A stretch of 64,000 bases of DNA from CBDAUN01 sp965200645 (GTDB lineage: Bacteria; Pseudomonadota; Gammaproteobacteria; Arenicellales; JAJDZL01). Numbering within the stretch: position 1 is the first letter of the stretch; every line of letters starts with the position of its first letter. The position numbers and the translations under genes were made by a program. The notes beneath the pieces were generated by a model that worked only from the letters and a program-made list of their open reading frames with translations, was not told where the DNA came from and ran no database searches. Where the stretch lies: positions 1,550,001-1,614,000 of the forward strand of contig CBDAUN010000003.1 in the NCBI GenBank assembly GCA_965200645.1. The letters are read 5' to 3'. Below are positions 17,956 through 27,743 of the stretch, piece by piece.

Positions 17956-19158
17956 TTGCAGCACACTGTTGAAGAATCACTGGCCGTCATTCGGCGCGGA
18001 ACCAGCGAAATCCTGCTGGATTCGGAACTTGCCGATCGACTGAAGCTGGGCAGACCGTTGCGAATCAAGGCTGGATTTGACCCAACTGCACCAGACTTGC
18101 ATCTCGGGCACGTTGTCTTGCTAGAAAAGATGCGCCAGTTTCAGCAACTCGGACATGAAGTGACATTCCTGATCGGTGACTTCACTGGAAGAATAGGTGA
18201 CCCTTCCGGAAAGAACACTACCCGACCGGCGATGAGCGACGATGAAATCAATCAAAACGCACTCACCTACGAGAAGCAGGTTTACAAAATTCTCGACCCA
18301 GAAAAGACCATTGTCAGATTCAATTCTGAGTGGTTTTCAAAACTCGATGCTGGTGACATGATTAAGTTGGCTGCGCGTCACACGGTCGCTCGAATGCTTG
18401 AACGGGATGACTTCAGCAAACGTTATGCAAGTCAACAACCCATCGCGGTCCATGAGTTTTTGTATCCGCTAGTTCAAGGTTATGATTCGGTGGCTTTGAA
18501 TTGCGATGTTGAGCTTGGTGGAACTGATCAAAAATTCAATTTGCTGGTGGGACGAGATTTACAGAAACAATACGGTCAGGAGTCGCAAATTGTCATCACG
18601 ACCCCCTTGTTGGAAGGACTGGATGGGGTGCAAAAGATGTCCAAGTCCCTGAACAACTACATTGGAATCAACGAGCCGGCCGGTGAAATTTTTGGCAAGG
18701 TAATGTCAATATCCGATGCCTTGATGTGGCGTTATTTCGAGCTCGTTAGTTCGCACGATATGGCACAAATCAACACCTTCAAGCAGGAAGTTAAACAAGG
18801 AGTCAATCCGCGCGACATCAAGTACAAACTGGCGTTCGAACTGGTTCAAAGATTTCACTCCAAGGCACAAGCAGATCAAGCAAAGAGTGAATTTATTGCT
18901 CGTTTTCAGAAAAAACAAGACCCTGAAGAGATTGATTCAACTGAACTGAAAATTGAAGGTCCGAGTATCCAGCTCGCTAATCTTTTGAAGGACTGTGGTC
19001 TAGTCTCGAGCACCTCCGAGGCGCATCGATTAGTACGAGATGGTGCTGTCAGAATTGATGGAGATAAAGTCGAAAACTCAAGAGCAGAGATTAGTGCTGG
19101 TACGGATCATGTTTTTCGCGTTGGTAAGAGAAGAATTGCACGAGTTGTTGTCAATTAA
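17956..19158 (+). CDS. tyrS: tyrosyl-tRNA synthetase (TyrZ-type)
   Basis: 400 residues, the TyrZ-like length class. The HIGH signature is HLGH within PDLHLGHVVLLEK (about 48-60), the second signature KMSKSLNN is at about 229-236 and a C-terminal S4 RNA-binding domain covers roughly the last 65 residues. It charges tRNA-Tyr in the cytoplasm. The start is TTG at 17956, since the sequence after it matches the usual N-terminus (VEESLAVIRRGTSEIL) and no ATG is available; no Shine-Dalgarno is evident. Confidence 0.95.
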   Translation: MQHTVEESLAVIRRGTSEILLDSELADRLKLGRPLRIKAGFDPTAPDLHLGHVVLLEKMRQFQQLGHEVTFLIGDFTGRIGDPSGKNTTRPAMSDDEINQNALTYEKQVYKILDPEKTIVRFNSEWFSKLDAGDMIKLAARHTVARMLERDDFSKRYASQQPIAVHEFLYPLVQGYDSVALNCDVELGGTDQKFNLLVGRDLQKQYGQESQIVITTPLLEGLDGVQKMSKSLNNYIGINEPAGEIFGKVMSISDALMWRYFELVSSHDMAQINTFKQEVKQGVNPRDIKYKLAFELVQRFHSKAQADQAKSEFIARFQKKQDPEEIDSTELKIEGPSIQLANLLKDCGLVSSTSEAHRLVRDGAVRIDGDKVENSRAEISAGTDHVFRVGKRRIARVVVN

Positions 19159-19214
19159 ATTTCTTCTCTGTGAGAGCCGATAAATTCGGGCCACAACATC
19201 TGCACACGGTTTAC

Positions 19215-19937
19215 CTAAATATTGGCCGACCAGTTCCGAAATAAAATTGCAGCACAATCAGCCAAGTAGTCTTGATAAATCTTGGACTGTTCACGTAATT
19301 TATCAGCCCCGTCAGGACCGAAAGAATTTCTTAGGGCGCGTTCATATTCAGGAATTGCGTTCCATTCATCAATCGTAGCCGGGGTCGTTTCGATGTGAAA
19401 CTGAATGCCCAGCACTGTAGTTCCAATGGCTAATGCCTGAATTCCGCATACTGGCGAAGACATTAAAGTTGTGGCATCCTGCGGTAATCTCTTCACTTCC
19501 GCACTGTGCCACTGCAAAGTCTTGAAAGTTTCGGGGAGTCCCTGTAAAAGGGCATGGTCTGACACTTCGCTTCGTTGGTGGACATCCAGCATGCCAACTT
19601 CCGGAACCTCCGAAGGACCCACTTCACCACCCAATGCGTCTGCAACCAGTTGATGGCCTAAACACACTCCAAAAAACGGCATTCTTCTTTCCAGTATCGC
19701 CTCACGGATGGCTTCCTTTTCATCCACCAGCCAAGGATGTTCCTCTTCCTGCCAAACATCCATGGGTCCGCCCATGGAAATCATTGCATCATAGTCGACC
19801 AAACTTGGAATCGATTCGCCTTCATCCAATTCGACGGCATCCCAAGTCATGCCTTGAGTCTGCATAAAGTCGCGATAGATTCCAGGGTGCTCACATGCAA
19901 TATGCTGCAAAACGATGATGTGCTTCGATTGATTCAT
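19215..19937 (-). CDS. class I glutamine amidotransferase-like protein
   Basis: 240 residues with a GATase-1 fold related to the glutaminase domain of GMP synthase. The nucleophile elbow is GVCLGHQLVADALGG (about 92-106, Cys94) and the catalytic His lies in QFHIETT (about 175). It stands alone with no synthase domain and is convergent with tyrS, so no partner is apparent. Relatives act on gamma-glutamyl compounds or are uncharacterised. Start ATG at 19937. Confidence 0.85.
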   Translation of the reverse strand: MNQSKHIIVLQHIACEHPGIYRDFMQTQGMTWDAVELDEGESIPSLVDYDAMISMGGPMDVWQEEEHPWLVDEKEAIREAILERRMPFFGVCLGHQLVADALGGEVGPSEVPEVGMLDVHQRSEVSDHALLQGLPETFKTLQWHSAEVKRLPQDATTLMSSPVCGIQALAIGTTVLGIQFHIETTPATIDEWNAIPEYERALRNSFGPDGADKLREQSKIYQDYLADCAAILFRNWSANI

Positions 19938-20090
19938 TGCAGTTGATATTGATTAATGACCGGTTTGTTAAGGTCTCAATAAAAAATTCATGACTAACAA
20001 AGAAAAGTTGATGTTAAGGATACTATTTATTTGTAAATCAGTTTGTATACTTATCGCAACTGAAGACTCAACCAAACCCGAAAAGCTATT

Positions 20091-21476
20091 GTGCTGTATG
20101 TAAGCACGCGCGGAAGCGCGCCAAAAATCAATTTCGAACAGACTGCAACCAGCGGTTTGGCCAGCGACGGCGGGCTGTATGTTCCGGCACAATGGCCTAA
20201 GCTCAGCACTGAAGAAATCCGCCAAATGAAGGGACTCTCATACACCGAATTGGCAACCCATATCATAGGATTGTTTTGTGGTGATAGCATCCCTCAGAAT
20301 AAATTGCAGCAGCTCATCACCGCTGCGTATTCTGATTTCGATCATCCGGATGTCGCCCCGTTTAGCGCCGTAAGTTCAAGACTCGGATTGCTCGAATTGT
20401 TTCACGGTCCTACCTATTCATTCAAGGACTACGCACTACAGTTTTTGGGGAACTTGATGAACTGGTCGCTCGAAAGCGATGGAAGACACCTAACAATTGT
20501 GGGTGCTACTTCGGGCGATACTGGATCAGCCGCGATTCATGCAGTGCAGGGATTACCAACTATCGATCTATTCATGCTGCACCCACACGAAAGAGTGTCG
20601 TCGATGCAGCGCCTGCAGATGACAACAAGTCATTATTCAAATATTCATAATCTTGCCGTTGACGGTACTTTTGATGACTGTCAAGCCATGGTAAAACTAA
20701 TTTTCGCAGATCAGGAGGTATCCAATCAACTCTCGCTCGGAGCAGTTAATTCAATCAACTGGGCTCGAATTGCTGCTCAGGTGGTGTATTACTTTTATGC
20801 GGCTTTGCAACTCGGTGCACCTGATGTAAAGGTTTCTTTTTCAGTACCTACAGGCAACTTTGGTAATGTCTTTGCCGGCTATGTCGCATCCGTGATCGGT
20901 CTCCCAATCGAGCAAATGATTGTGTGTTCCAATGAAAATGATATTTTGACGAGATTCTTTGCAACAGGCACCATGCGGAAGCATGATGTCAAGTCAACAT
21001 TGTCCCCTAGTATGGACATTCAGGTGTCAAGCAATTTCGAAAGATTTTTGTTTGAGATGCTGGACCGAAACAGTGATGTCGTAACGGAGAAGATGCAGGA
21101 ATTTGCCAATACCGGTGAATTCTCCGTAGACCAAAGTGTTTTGAATCGTGCCCAATCTCATTTCATCGCGCATCGAATTAATGATGAGCAAACTTTTGAA
21201 ACCATCGCAGCTCTGCACGCAACATCAGGATTGATAGTTGACCCACACACGGCCATAGCATGGGCATCAGCGGAGCAATTTCAATCGCAACTCAATGGTC
21301 CGATTGCAGTTATTGCCACCGCCCATCCCGCTAAATTTGCTGCAACCATTGAACGGTCCACGGGGACTAAAGTGCAATTGCCCTGTGGCCTTCAATCACT
21401 CGTCAGCAAACCTGAGCATTACAAAAACATTGCAAATGATGTTGATCAATTGAAGCAAATCATGCTTCAACATTAA
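20091..21476 (+). CDS. thrC: threonine synthase
   Basis: 461 residues, the long gammaproteobacterial/yeast-like ThrC class. The N-terminus YVSTRG and GLASDGGLYVP match the family, the PLP lysine is in FKDYALQFLG (about 113-122) and GATSGDTGSAA (about 140-150) binds the cofactor phosphate. It converts O-phosphohomoserine to threonine. The start is GTG at 20091, fixed by alignment to the conserved N-terminus. The thrA and thrB genes are not in this window. It is followed 25 bp later by a VUT-family transporter. Confidence 0.95.
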   Translation: MLYVSTRGSAPKINFEQTATSGLASDGGLYVPAQWPKLSTEEIRQMKGLSYTELATHIIGLFCGDSIPQNKLQQLITAAYSDFDHPDVAPFSAVSSRLGLLELFHGPTYSFKDYALQFLGNLMNWSLESDGRHLTIVGATSGDTGSAAIHAVQGLPTIDLFMLHPHERVSSMQRLQMTTSHYSNIHNLAVDGTFDDCQAMVKLIFADQEVSNQLSLGAVNSINWARIAAQVVYYFYAALQLGAPDVKVSFSVPTGNFGNVFAGYVASVIGLPIEQMIVCSNENDILTRFFATGTMRKHDVKSTLSPSMDIQVSSNFERFLFEMLDRNSDVVTEKMQEFANTGEFSVDQSVLNRAQSHFIAHRINDEQTFETIAALHATSGLIVDPHTAIAWASAEQFQSQLNGPIAVIATAHPAKFAATIERSTGTKVQLPCGLQSLVSKPEHYKNIANDVDQLKQIMLQH

Positions 21477-21501
21477 CTTTGGGGTGCTTAAGTTTTAATC
21501 A

Positions 21502-22056
21502 ATGACTTTCACCCTATTGAAAGTGGATAAATCAAAAATTGCCGTTATTGCAGGCATAGTCGCCATGGCGACCATAGTGTCAGCGTCTAATTATTTGGTT
21601 AATATTCCGATTAACGAATGGTTGACTTATGGCGCATTTACCTTTCCCATTACATTTTTTGTCGCTGACATCATCAACCACCACTTCGGTCCTGCAAATG
21701 CACGAAAAGTAGCCTACGCCGGTCTTATCATCGCTGTTGTCATTTCATTTTGGCTCGCTACTCCGAGAATAGCGTTGGCGTCGGGCACGGCATTCATTAT
21801 TGGTCAACTGCTCGACATTTCAATTTTTCACAAATTGCGTCATACTCATTGGTGGAACGCTCCGCTTGCATCTTCGACCCTGGCCTCGGCTATGGATACT
21901 GCGATATTTTTCGCGATAGCTTTTGCTGGAACCGACACCACGTGGGTTACCTGGGCAATTGGCGATTATGGCATCAAGATGGTCGTTGCACTGACGATGC
22001 TGCTTCCGTTTTACGCACTTATGGGAAGAAAGCCTTTGGACCTTACTATCAATTAG
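21502..22056 (+). CDS. VUT family transporter (YhhQ-like queuosine precursor transporter)
   Basis: 184 residues with about five membrane helices. The segments YGAFTFPITFFVADIINHHFG (about 38-58, loop with conserved acidic Asp) and a C-terminal WAIGDYGIKMVVAL match the DUF165/VUT family, whose E. coli member YhhQ imports the queuosine precursors preQ0 and preQ1. It is somewhat shorter than YhhQ. It is co-directional with thrC, 25 bp downstream, and convergent with ispE. Substrate assignment is by family only. Confidence 0.8.
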   Translation: MTFTLLKVDKSKIAVIAGIVAMATIVSASNYLVNIPINEWLTYGAFTFPITFFVADIINHHFGPANARKVAYAGLIIAVVISFWLATPRIALASGTAFIIGQLLDISIFHKLRHTHWWNAPLASSTLASAMDTAIFFAIAFAGTDTTWVTWAIGDYGIKMVVALTMLLPFYALMGRKPLDLTIN

Positions 22057-22118
22057 GCTTTCAAAGTCCAAATGACTGGCAGATTACACCTTCGATTATT
22101 CAAATAAAGCAACTCGTG

Positions 22119-22946
22119 CTAGCCTGTCATTGGGTGAACATTAAACCCAGTACAAATACGAGACTGAACTGAACCACCAAGCGTTTGTGCAATTCGCCGA
22201 CCTTCAGATTCACTGCCAATCTTGAGAAACACGGCACCTCCACTACCCGACATGCGTGGCTGTCCGTATTCGCGCAGTGTTTCCAGCAACTCTTGGACTT
22301 GTGGATAAAGTCCACAGGCAACTGCCTCCAGGTCATTTTTTGTATGCTCAAAGCAGTAACTATCCAAAGTTTCCAGCTTTCGACTTTCAATTAGTTCGAA
22401 TTTTGAAAATATCTCTTTTGTCGAAACTGCGACTGGCGGCACTGCAATCAAATACAGACATTCAGGCAGATTGGCTTTGAGCAATCGTTCACCTATCCCT
22501 TCCCCCCAGGCACTATGTCCAAACAAAAATACCGGAATATCTGCGCCTAATGAAGCACCAATGTCAGCAAGTTCCTGGTCGGACAAATTAATCCCCCAAG
22601 CGCGATTGAGAAATTTCAGTGTCGTCGCCGCATCTGAACTTCCACCACCTAGCCCCGCACCTATAGGAATGTTCTTGTTGAGTCTGATGCGAACTCCCTG
22701 CTTGACATCAAAATTCTCTTGCAGTAGTTGTGCCGCCCGACAAGTTAAATCATTCTGTTCGGAAATTTCCGGAATGTTTTTAGGGGTTCTAGTAATTGAG
22801 CCGTCGCGGGTTAATTCAAACTGCAACTCATCGTGCCAGTCGATGAACTGAAATATGGTTTGCAATTCGTGATAACCATTTGCCCGTCGACCGACTACAT
22901 GCAGGAAAAGGTTGATCTTGGCTGGAGCAAAAAGTAAAGGGCTCAA
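22119..22946 (-). CDS. ispE: 4-diphosphocytidyl-2-C-methyl-D-erythritol kinase
   Basis: 275 residues, GHMP kinase fold. FAPAKINLFLHV (6-17) is the N-terminal substrate motif, PIGAGLGGGSSDAATT (about 95-110) is the ATP-binding glycine loop and RMSGSGGAVF (about 233-242) is motif 3. It phosphorylates CDP-ME in the MEP isoprenoid pathway. The start appears to be TTG at 22946, three bases after the lolB stop, consistent with coupled translation in the TPR-lolB-ispE unit. Confidence 0.95.
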   Translation of the reverse strand: MSPLLFAPAKINLFLHVVGRRANGYHELQTIFQFIDWHDELQFELTRDGSITRTPKNIPEISEQNDLTCRAAQLLQENFDVKQGVRIRLNKNIPIGAGLGGGSSDAATTLKFLNRAWGINLSDQELADIGASLGADIPVFLFGHSAWGEGIGERLLKANLPECLYLIAVPPVAVSTKEIFSKFELIESRKLETLDSYCFEHTKNDLEAVACGLYPQVQELLETLREYGQPRMSGSGGAVFLKIGSESEGRRIAQTLGGSVQSRICTGFNVHPMTG

Positions 22947-22949
22947 AAC

Positions 22950-23591
22950 TTATTCAATTCCCCAAGAGTAGATAGCAAGTCGCAACTCTTTCGGACCGTC
23001 GGTTTGATCTATATCTCTATCGTATATGGGGTCGTAATCACTTGAGGCTATGCGAACCTGCTTGGGAAGTTTATAGCGACCGACATCTTGGTAATTGAAA
23101 CACAGAACCTTCCACCCTGATTGCTCAAAGGCAGTGACGTAGCCGGACTCACTCCAATTTTTGTCGGTGGCTGAATCCAGTGACAGGGAACAAAGCACCC
23201 AGTCGTCAAATTCGTGTATTGGAGGTAGTGTCCAACCGGTTCGACGATAAAGCAGTTCATCAGCACTGCGACCGGCAAACACCTCGCCTTTAGAATCCGT
23301 CAGTATTGCACCGTTTGAATTTTGGATGATTCGGATTCGGTTGTCACCAAATGACCCGAAAAGTTCGATGTTATGTTGGTTTCCGATACGCTTCCAAACT
23401 AAAGTGCCTGATCCGCCCTTATTGCCTGTTCGGAACGCAAGTTTAGCCCGAAGGTCCCAGCGATCAATTGCAGACAACCTCTGAATGTGTTCTTGAAGAG
23501 CCGTTTGATCTGAATGATCAACTCTTTGGATGCCAGTAACGCAACCCACCAAAACAATGGAAGCGGCCAGCGCAAACAGTCGGAAAATCAA
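22950..23591 (-). CDS. lolB: outer-membrane lipoprotein LolB
   Basis: 213 residues. The signal peptide ends in lipobox LVGC (Cys17). The body has the LolB pattern: WDLRAKLAFRTGNKGGSGTLVWKR and a later GWTLPPIHEFDDWV. LolB receives lipoproteins from LolA and inserts them in the outer membrane. The start is TTG at 23591, overlapping the upstream TGA as TTGA; this overlap with the TPR gene suggests translational coupling. Confidence 0.92.
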   Translation of the reverse strand: MIFRLFALAASIVLVGCVTGIQRVDHSDQTALQEHIQRLSAIDRWDLRAKLAFRTGNKGGSGTLVWKRIGNQHNIELFGSFGDNRIRIIQNSNGAILTDSKGEVFAGRSADELLYRRTGWTLPPIHEFDDWVLCSLSLDSATDKNWSESGYVTAFEQSGWKVLCFNYQDVGRYKLPKQVRIASSDYDPIYDRDIDQTDGPKELRLAIYSWGIE

Positions 23592-25309
23592 TTGGTAAAT
23601 TTTTCGACTGTCTCTAGCAGAGTTTCATTTTCGGAGTCGATGTCCAGCGCACTTTGCCAAATCACTTTGGCCTGATTCTTTTCACCAACTGACCAAAGAA
23701 CCTCTCCTAGGTGCGCAGCTATCACCGGATCCAATCGAAGTCTGTAAGCCTTTTGCAAAAACTCAAGGGCGAGATCGAAATTGCCGAGTCGATAGTGTAC
23801 CCATCCCATACTGTCCAATATATAGGGGTCGTTGGGTCTAAGCTCCAAGGCCTGTTCTATAAAAGCCAGTGCCTCGTCATGCCGGTCCGTCAAATCTGTC
23901 AAGGTATATCCAAGTGCATTTAGTGCGGCAGCATTTTGGGAGTCACGCGACAACACCGATTGAATGTCGCTCTCAACCAGTTCAATTAACTGCAACTCGG
24001 CTGCTACAAAACTTCTGGCTAAACGAAGCTGCGTGTCTTCTGGAAAAATCTCGATAGCTTCATCAAGGGTTAGCTTCGCGTCTACCCATTGCCCGGCCGA
24101 ACTGTACAAATTGTTGATCGCAATGTAGGTTCGAATTTGTTCGGATTCGTTGTTCAGCGGCAGATTGCCAAGAATTCTAATCCCAGCATCAATCCCCTGA
24201 ACTTCGCTCGCAAATCTGGCTTCTAAAATTACCTTTTCGAAGTGAAATTGGCGGTCGGTAATTCGATTCAGTGTATCTCGGCAATCTTCAAAATTGCCGA
24301 GTTCGATCTGAATTTCAGCTAGACTCAGCAACGCATTGGTGTCTTCCGGGCTTCTTTCAACGTATTCAGTAAACTTGTCGAGCGCAGCATCCAAATCATT
24401 AGACCTATAGTAAATTCTTCCGGCACGCTGCAGTGCCTCGGGGGTCGCTGCTTTGGAGAGCTGCTCCAATGCCTTTTCGGGTTCTCCGATTTGCATGAAG
24501 TATTCCGCATAGGCAAGTTTCAGGTCATCGGAGTCGGGATACTTATTTATTTTTCTCTGGATATAAGCAACGGCTTCATCTTCCTTATCCTGCTCTAGAT
24601 ACAACGAAAACCGCAGCACCGCAGTCTGTGGATGTGGCTCCAATTCATAAGACATTGCAAGATAGTCATCAATGACTTGCTGATCCTCTTCCGTTGCCAC
24701 TGCAAATCTAACTAAAATTTGGTAGGCATTAGCATTTTGAAATTGACCTGCAATCTTCTTAAACATATCGTACGTGAGTTGCGGATATGTCGCACTACTG
24801 ACCGCTCTCGCTATGTCGGAGAACAATGCAGATTGCCGGTCCGGCGAAAGTTCCAGCGTTTTAATGAAACTGTCGACAGCACCATCAAAGTCATTTGTTG
24901 CGACTTGAGTGACCCCTCGCACCCACCAAGCGTGAGCATTCATTGGAGTCAGTTCTACCCAAAGCAAAGTGGTTCGGTCAGCAATGTCAAATCGCCCGGC
25001 GTTGTAGGCTCTTTGCGCTACAACTTCTACAATTCGGTAATCCTCGGTTTCGGCGGCGATAGCAGCCTGCTGTTCAATCGACTCGTCCGACCGAAACCGA
25101 TTGTATTCAATCTCAGTACCGATCAAATCCGACAACAGTTGTGCTGTGATGTCAACATCCGGAAGCTCAACAACTGAAACCGATGGTTCAGTCGTAGTGC
25201 TGGTCATTTCAGTCTGCTGATCTTCTACTGGAACGCAACCACTGACAAACAGTGCTGCAAACGCTATCAGACCAAGTGCTGAAATCCAATTTGAATGTCT
25301 ACTCATCAT
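23588..25309 (-). CDS. TPR-repeat outer-membrane lipoprotein (PA4667-like)
   Basis: 573 residues from ATG 25309 (an adjacent ATG is at 25306). This start gives a clean signal peptide with lipobox VSGC; the ATG at 25366 would put 19 polar residues before it. The rest is about a dozen tetratricopeptide repeats, clearest at the C-terminus (ALNALGYTLTDL, PYILDSMGWVHYRLGNFDLAL). It is followed by lolB and ispE, as PA4667 is in Pseudomonas, so it probably belongs to envelope lipoprotein traffic or assembly. No enzyme domain is visible. Confidence 0.88.
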   Translation of the reverse strand: MMSRHSNWISALGLIAFAALFVSGCVPVEDQQTEMTSTTTEPSVSVVELPDVDITAQLLSDLIGTEIEYNRFRSDESIEQQAAIAAETEDYRIVEVVAQRAYNAGRFDIADRTTLLWVELTPMNAHAWWVRGVTQVATNDFDGAVDSFIKTLELSPDRQSALFSDIARAVSSATYPQLTYDMFKKIAGQFQNANAYQILVRFAVATEEDQQVIDDYLAMSYELEPHPQTAVLRFSLYLEQDKEDEAVAYIQRKINKYPDSDDLKLAYAEYFMQIGEPEKALEQLSKAATPEALQRAGRIYYRSNDLDAALDKFTEYVERSPEDTNALLSLAEIQIELGNFEDCRDTLNRITDRQFHFEKVILEARFASEVQGIDAGIRILGNLPLNNESEQIRTYIAINNLYSSAGQWVDAKLTLDEAIEIFPEDTQLRLARSFVAAELQLIELVESDIQSVLSRDSQNAAALNALGYTLTDLTDRHDEALAFIEQALELRPNDPYILDSMGWVHYRLGNFDLALEFLQKAYRLRLDPVIAAHLGEVLWSVGEKNQAKVIWQSALDIDSENETLLETVEKFTN

Positions 25310-25763
25310 GCACGCATTCCGGGATGTCGGACTTGCAATAAGAATTTGTCGAACTTTGAAAATCATTCGTTGTTATGCACGGTGTCGCAGAATATAAAGT
25401 AATGCATTGTGTAAGTTCGATGCCTAAAACTTTGGTGAATTTCTAATCCTATTGATCTAAATCTCAAACGCTAGTCACCATTCATATGATGCTCGTAACT
25501 TCGATTTTCTTCCAGAAAAGATTGTGCTCGACCCGAAGAGTTAAAGACTTGGCAAACCTGCCCCTAAATAGAATCCATCCCCTAGTTGAATATAATAGTA
25601 AAAATTGGTAATTGATTGGGAACTGTCCACACCAAAATACTTCAAATAAATCAAATTCCAATAGACAACACACAGCGCCGATCATTCAAACCTAACTTAT
25701 TGCGTTGCTGTGCAACACCTTGGAGCAAAACAGCTCCATTTATAGTGCAACCGACTTTTAACC
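25310..25763. other. divergent intergenic region; site where hemA is normally found
   Basis: 454 bp between the TPR lipoprotein and prfA. A perfect TATAAT at 25591-25596 (plus strand) could serve prfA, but no good -35 is at normal spacing. A hairpin TGGAGC-AAAACA-GCTCCA lies at 25721-25738, about 25 nt before the GTG of prfA, in the leader. In many gammaproteobacteria hemA (about 1.3 kb) occupies this place; no HemA-like coding is present and no remnant was recognised. Confidence 0.6.
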
Positions 25764-26855
25764 GTGAAAGATTCACTTCGAGAAAAATTGAACTTGCTTT
25801 CAGCCAAGCAAGAAGAGTTGAACGCGCAGTTGTCTGACCCGAAAGTTATTCACAATGTGGATCAGTTTCGGCAGTTTTCCATTGAGTTATCAGACATTTC
25901 GGAAGTGGTTTCAACCTATGAACAGTATTCTGCGTTGGAACAGGAAATTGAGGAAATCACAATCCTAACGGATGATGGTGATGCGCAAATTCAGGAAATG
26001 GCTCGTACTGAACTTGGCAGTTTGAAGGAGCAGTTGGACGCTACACTCGTCACGCTGCATAAGTTGTTACTACCTAAAGACCCAAACGACTCGCGCAATA
26101 TTTACCTAGAAATTCGGGCCGGTACAGGCGGTGACGAAGCGGCTTTGTTTGCAGGTGATTTATTGCGAATGTACAAACAGTATGTGCAAAACCGAGGATG
26201 GAAGTCTGAGGTTGTCAGCAGCAGCGAAAATGAATACGGGGGATATAACAAAGTCATTCTACGGGTAGTGGGCAAAGGTGCATATTCGCGACTGAAGTTT
26301 GAATCCGGTGCCCATCGAGTTCAACGCGTTCCCAAAACCGAAGCCCAAGGACGGATTCATACTTCAGCTTGTACTGTTGCTATTCTCCCTGAAGCTGACA
26401 AAATCGATGAGATTGAAATCAATCCACAAGACCTCAGAGTTGACACCTTTCGCGCATCAGGAGCAGGCGGCCAACATGTCAACCGTACTGACTCCGCGGT
26501 GCGACTTACACACTTTCCATCCGGAATTGTGGTCGAGTGCCAAGACGAACGCTCTCAGCACCAAAATAGAGCTCGGGCGATGGCCATGTTGAGTGCACGG
26601 CTGCTTGAAATGCAGATTCGTGAACAGCAGGAGCAGCGGTCTGCTGCCAGAAAACTAATGGTCGGTTCAGGTGACCGTTCAGAACGAATCCGTACCTACA
26701 ACTTTCCGCAGGGTCGTGTGACAGACCACAGGATCAATCTCACTCTTTACAAGCTCGAAGAAATTCTCACAGGAGTGATGGATTCGATTATCGAACCCCT
26801 TATTACTGAATTTCAGGCTGCACTGATGGCTGATCTTGAAGGGTTGGATAGTTGA
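25764..26855 (+). CDS. prfA: peptide chain release factor 1
   Basis: 363 residues. The catalytic GGQ motif is in ASGAGGQHVNRTDSAVR (about 231-247) and the release factor signature RAGTGGDEAALFAGDL is near residues 118-133. RF1 ends translation at UAA and UAG codons. The start is GTG at 25764, matching the usual N-terminus. The stop TGA overlaps the TTG start of prmC. Confidence 0.96.
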   Translation: MKDSLREKLNLLSAKQEELNAQLSDPKVIHNVDQFRQFSIELSDISEVVSTYEQYSALEQEIEEITILTDDGDAQIQEMARTELGSLKEQLDATLVTLHKLLLPKDPNDSRNIYLEIRAGTGGDEAALFAGDLLRMYKQYVQNRGWKSEVVSSSENEYGGYNKVILRVVGKGAYSRLKFESGAHRVQRVPKTEAQGRIHTSACTVAILPEADKIDEIEINPQDLRVDTFRASGAGGQHVNRTDSAVRLTHFPSGIVVECQDERSQHQNRARAMAMLSARLLEMQIREQQEQRSAARKLMVGSGDRSERIRTYNFPQGRVTDHRINLTLYKLEEILTGVMDSIIEPLITEFQAALMADLEGLDS

Positions 26856-27727
26856 GCGACCAAATTTCCGCGCCAATATCAGTTAACGAAGCTCGAAAAC
26901 TCGCAAAACACCTACTATCTAAAGTTTCAGATACTCCTCAACTAGATGCGGACATCCTTATCGCCGACGCTGGTAATGTTGGGCGTGAATTGTTGCAGAT
27001 TAAGCAAGACATAAATCTTGAATCCCGCCACGTCCAACGACTAAATGAACTGCTTTCGAGACGACTGGTGGGGGAGCCGGTTGCATATCTCACTTGCGTA
27101 AAGGAGTTTTGGTCTTTACCGATTCGGGTCACTCACTCAACCCTGATACCCCGTCCAGACACTGAACTGCTGGTAGAAAGAATGCTGCATCGTGCTCGAT
27201 TTATCAACTCGGTCAATATTGCTGATTTGGGAACCGGTTCTGGTGCAGTTGCATTGGCGGTGGCATCTGAATTGCCAGATGCGGTAGTGATAGGAACCGA
27301 CACTTCACCAGCTGCTCTTGAAGTAGCCAAAGACAATGCATGTGAATTGGGAATCAACAATACACGGTTCATTGCCTGTGACTGGGCCACAACTCTTCCG
27401 ACTAGTCACTTTAATGTTATTGGAAGCAATCCTCCATACGTAAAGGATGATGATCCCTGCCTGAGCGACTCCCCATTGAAATTTGAACCTCGCGAAGCAC
27501 TATCGGGTGGTAAAGATGGTCTTGCTTCGATTAGACGAATCGTTCAGTCAGTCAAGATGAATCTAAAGCAATCTGGCTGGTTGATAATAGAACATGGATG
27601 GGATCAGGGCGCATCGGTAAGGCAGATCATGGAGGAAAATGGCTACGATTCGATTGAAACTAACCTCGACCTTTCCGGAAACGAACGGGTTACAGAAGGT
27701 CAATTAGTGGTCGATTTGAATTGCTGA
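26852..27727 (+). CDS. prmC: release factor glutamine methyltransferase
   Basis: 291 residues. SAM motif I is IADLGTGSGAVALAVA (about 121-136) and the catalytic NPPY is in GSNPPYVKDDDP (about 191-202). PrmC methylates the Gln of the GGQ motif of RF1 and RF2. The start is TTG at 26852, overlapping the prfA stop (TTGA). Its last 90 or so codons are present a second time as a decayed copy at about 29701-30012, on the far side of a toxin-antitoxin insert. Confidence 0.95.
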   Translation: MSDQISAPISVNEARKLAKHLLSKVSDTPQLDADILIADAGNVGRELLQIKQDINLESRHVQRLNELLSRRLVGEPVAYLTCVKEFWSLPIRVTHSTLIPRPDTELLVERMLHRARFINSVNIADLGTGSGAVALAVASELPDAVVIGTDTSPAALEVAKDNACELGINNTRFIACDWATTLPTSHFNVIGSNPPYVKDDDPCLSDSPLKFEPREALSGGKDGLASIRRIVQSVKMNLKQSGWLIIEHGWDQGASVRQIMEENGYDSIETNLDLSGNERVTEGQLVVDLNC

Positions 27728-27743
27728 GCCGCAAACTCAAACA
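27469..27743 (+). repeat. 3' end of prmC, left copy of an imperfect direct repeat
   Basis: The intact copy. It shares with the right copy, in the same order and orientation, blocks such as TATCGGGTGGT (27501-27511), GAATCTAAA (27559-27567), TCTGG-x-TGGTTGAT (27572-27585), CTCGACCTTTCCGGA (27665-27679), ACAGAAGGT and GGTCGATTTGA, running through the stop codon into AACTCAAA after the gene. Confidence 0.85.
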
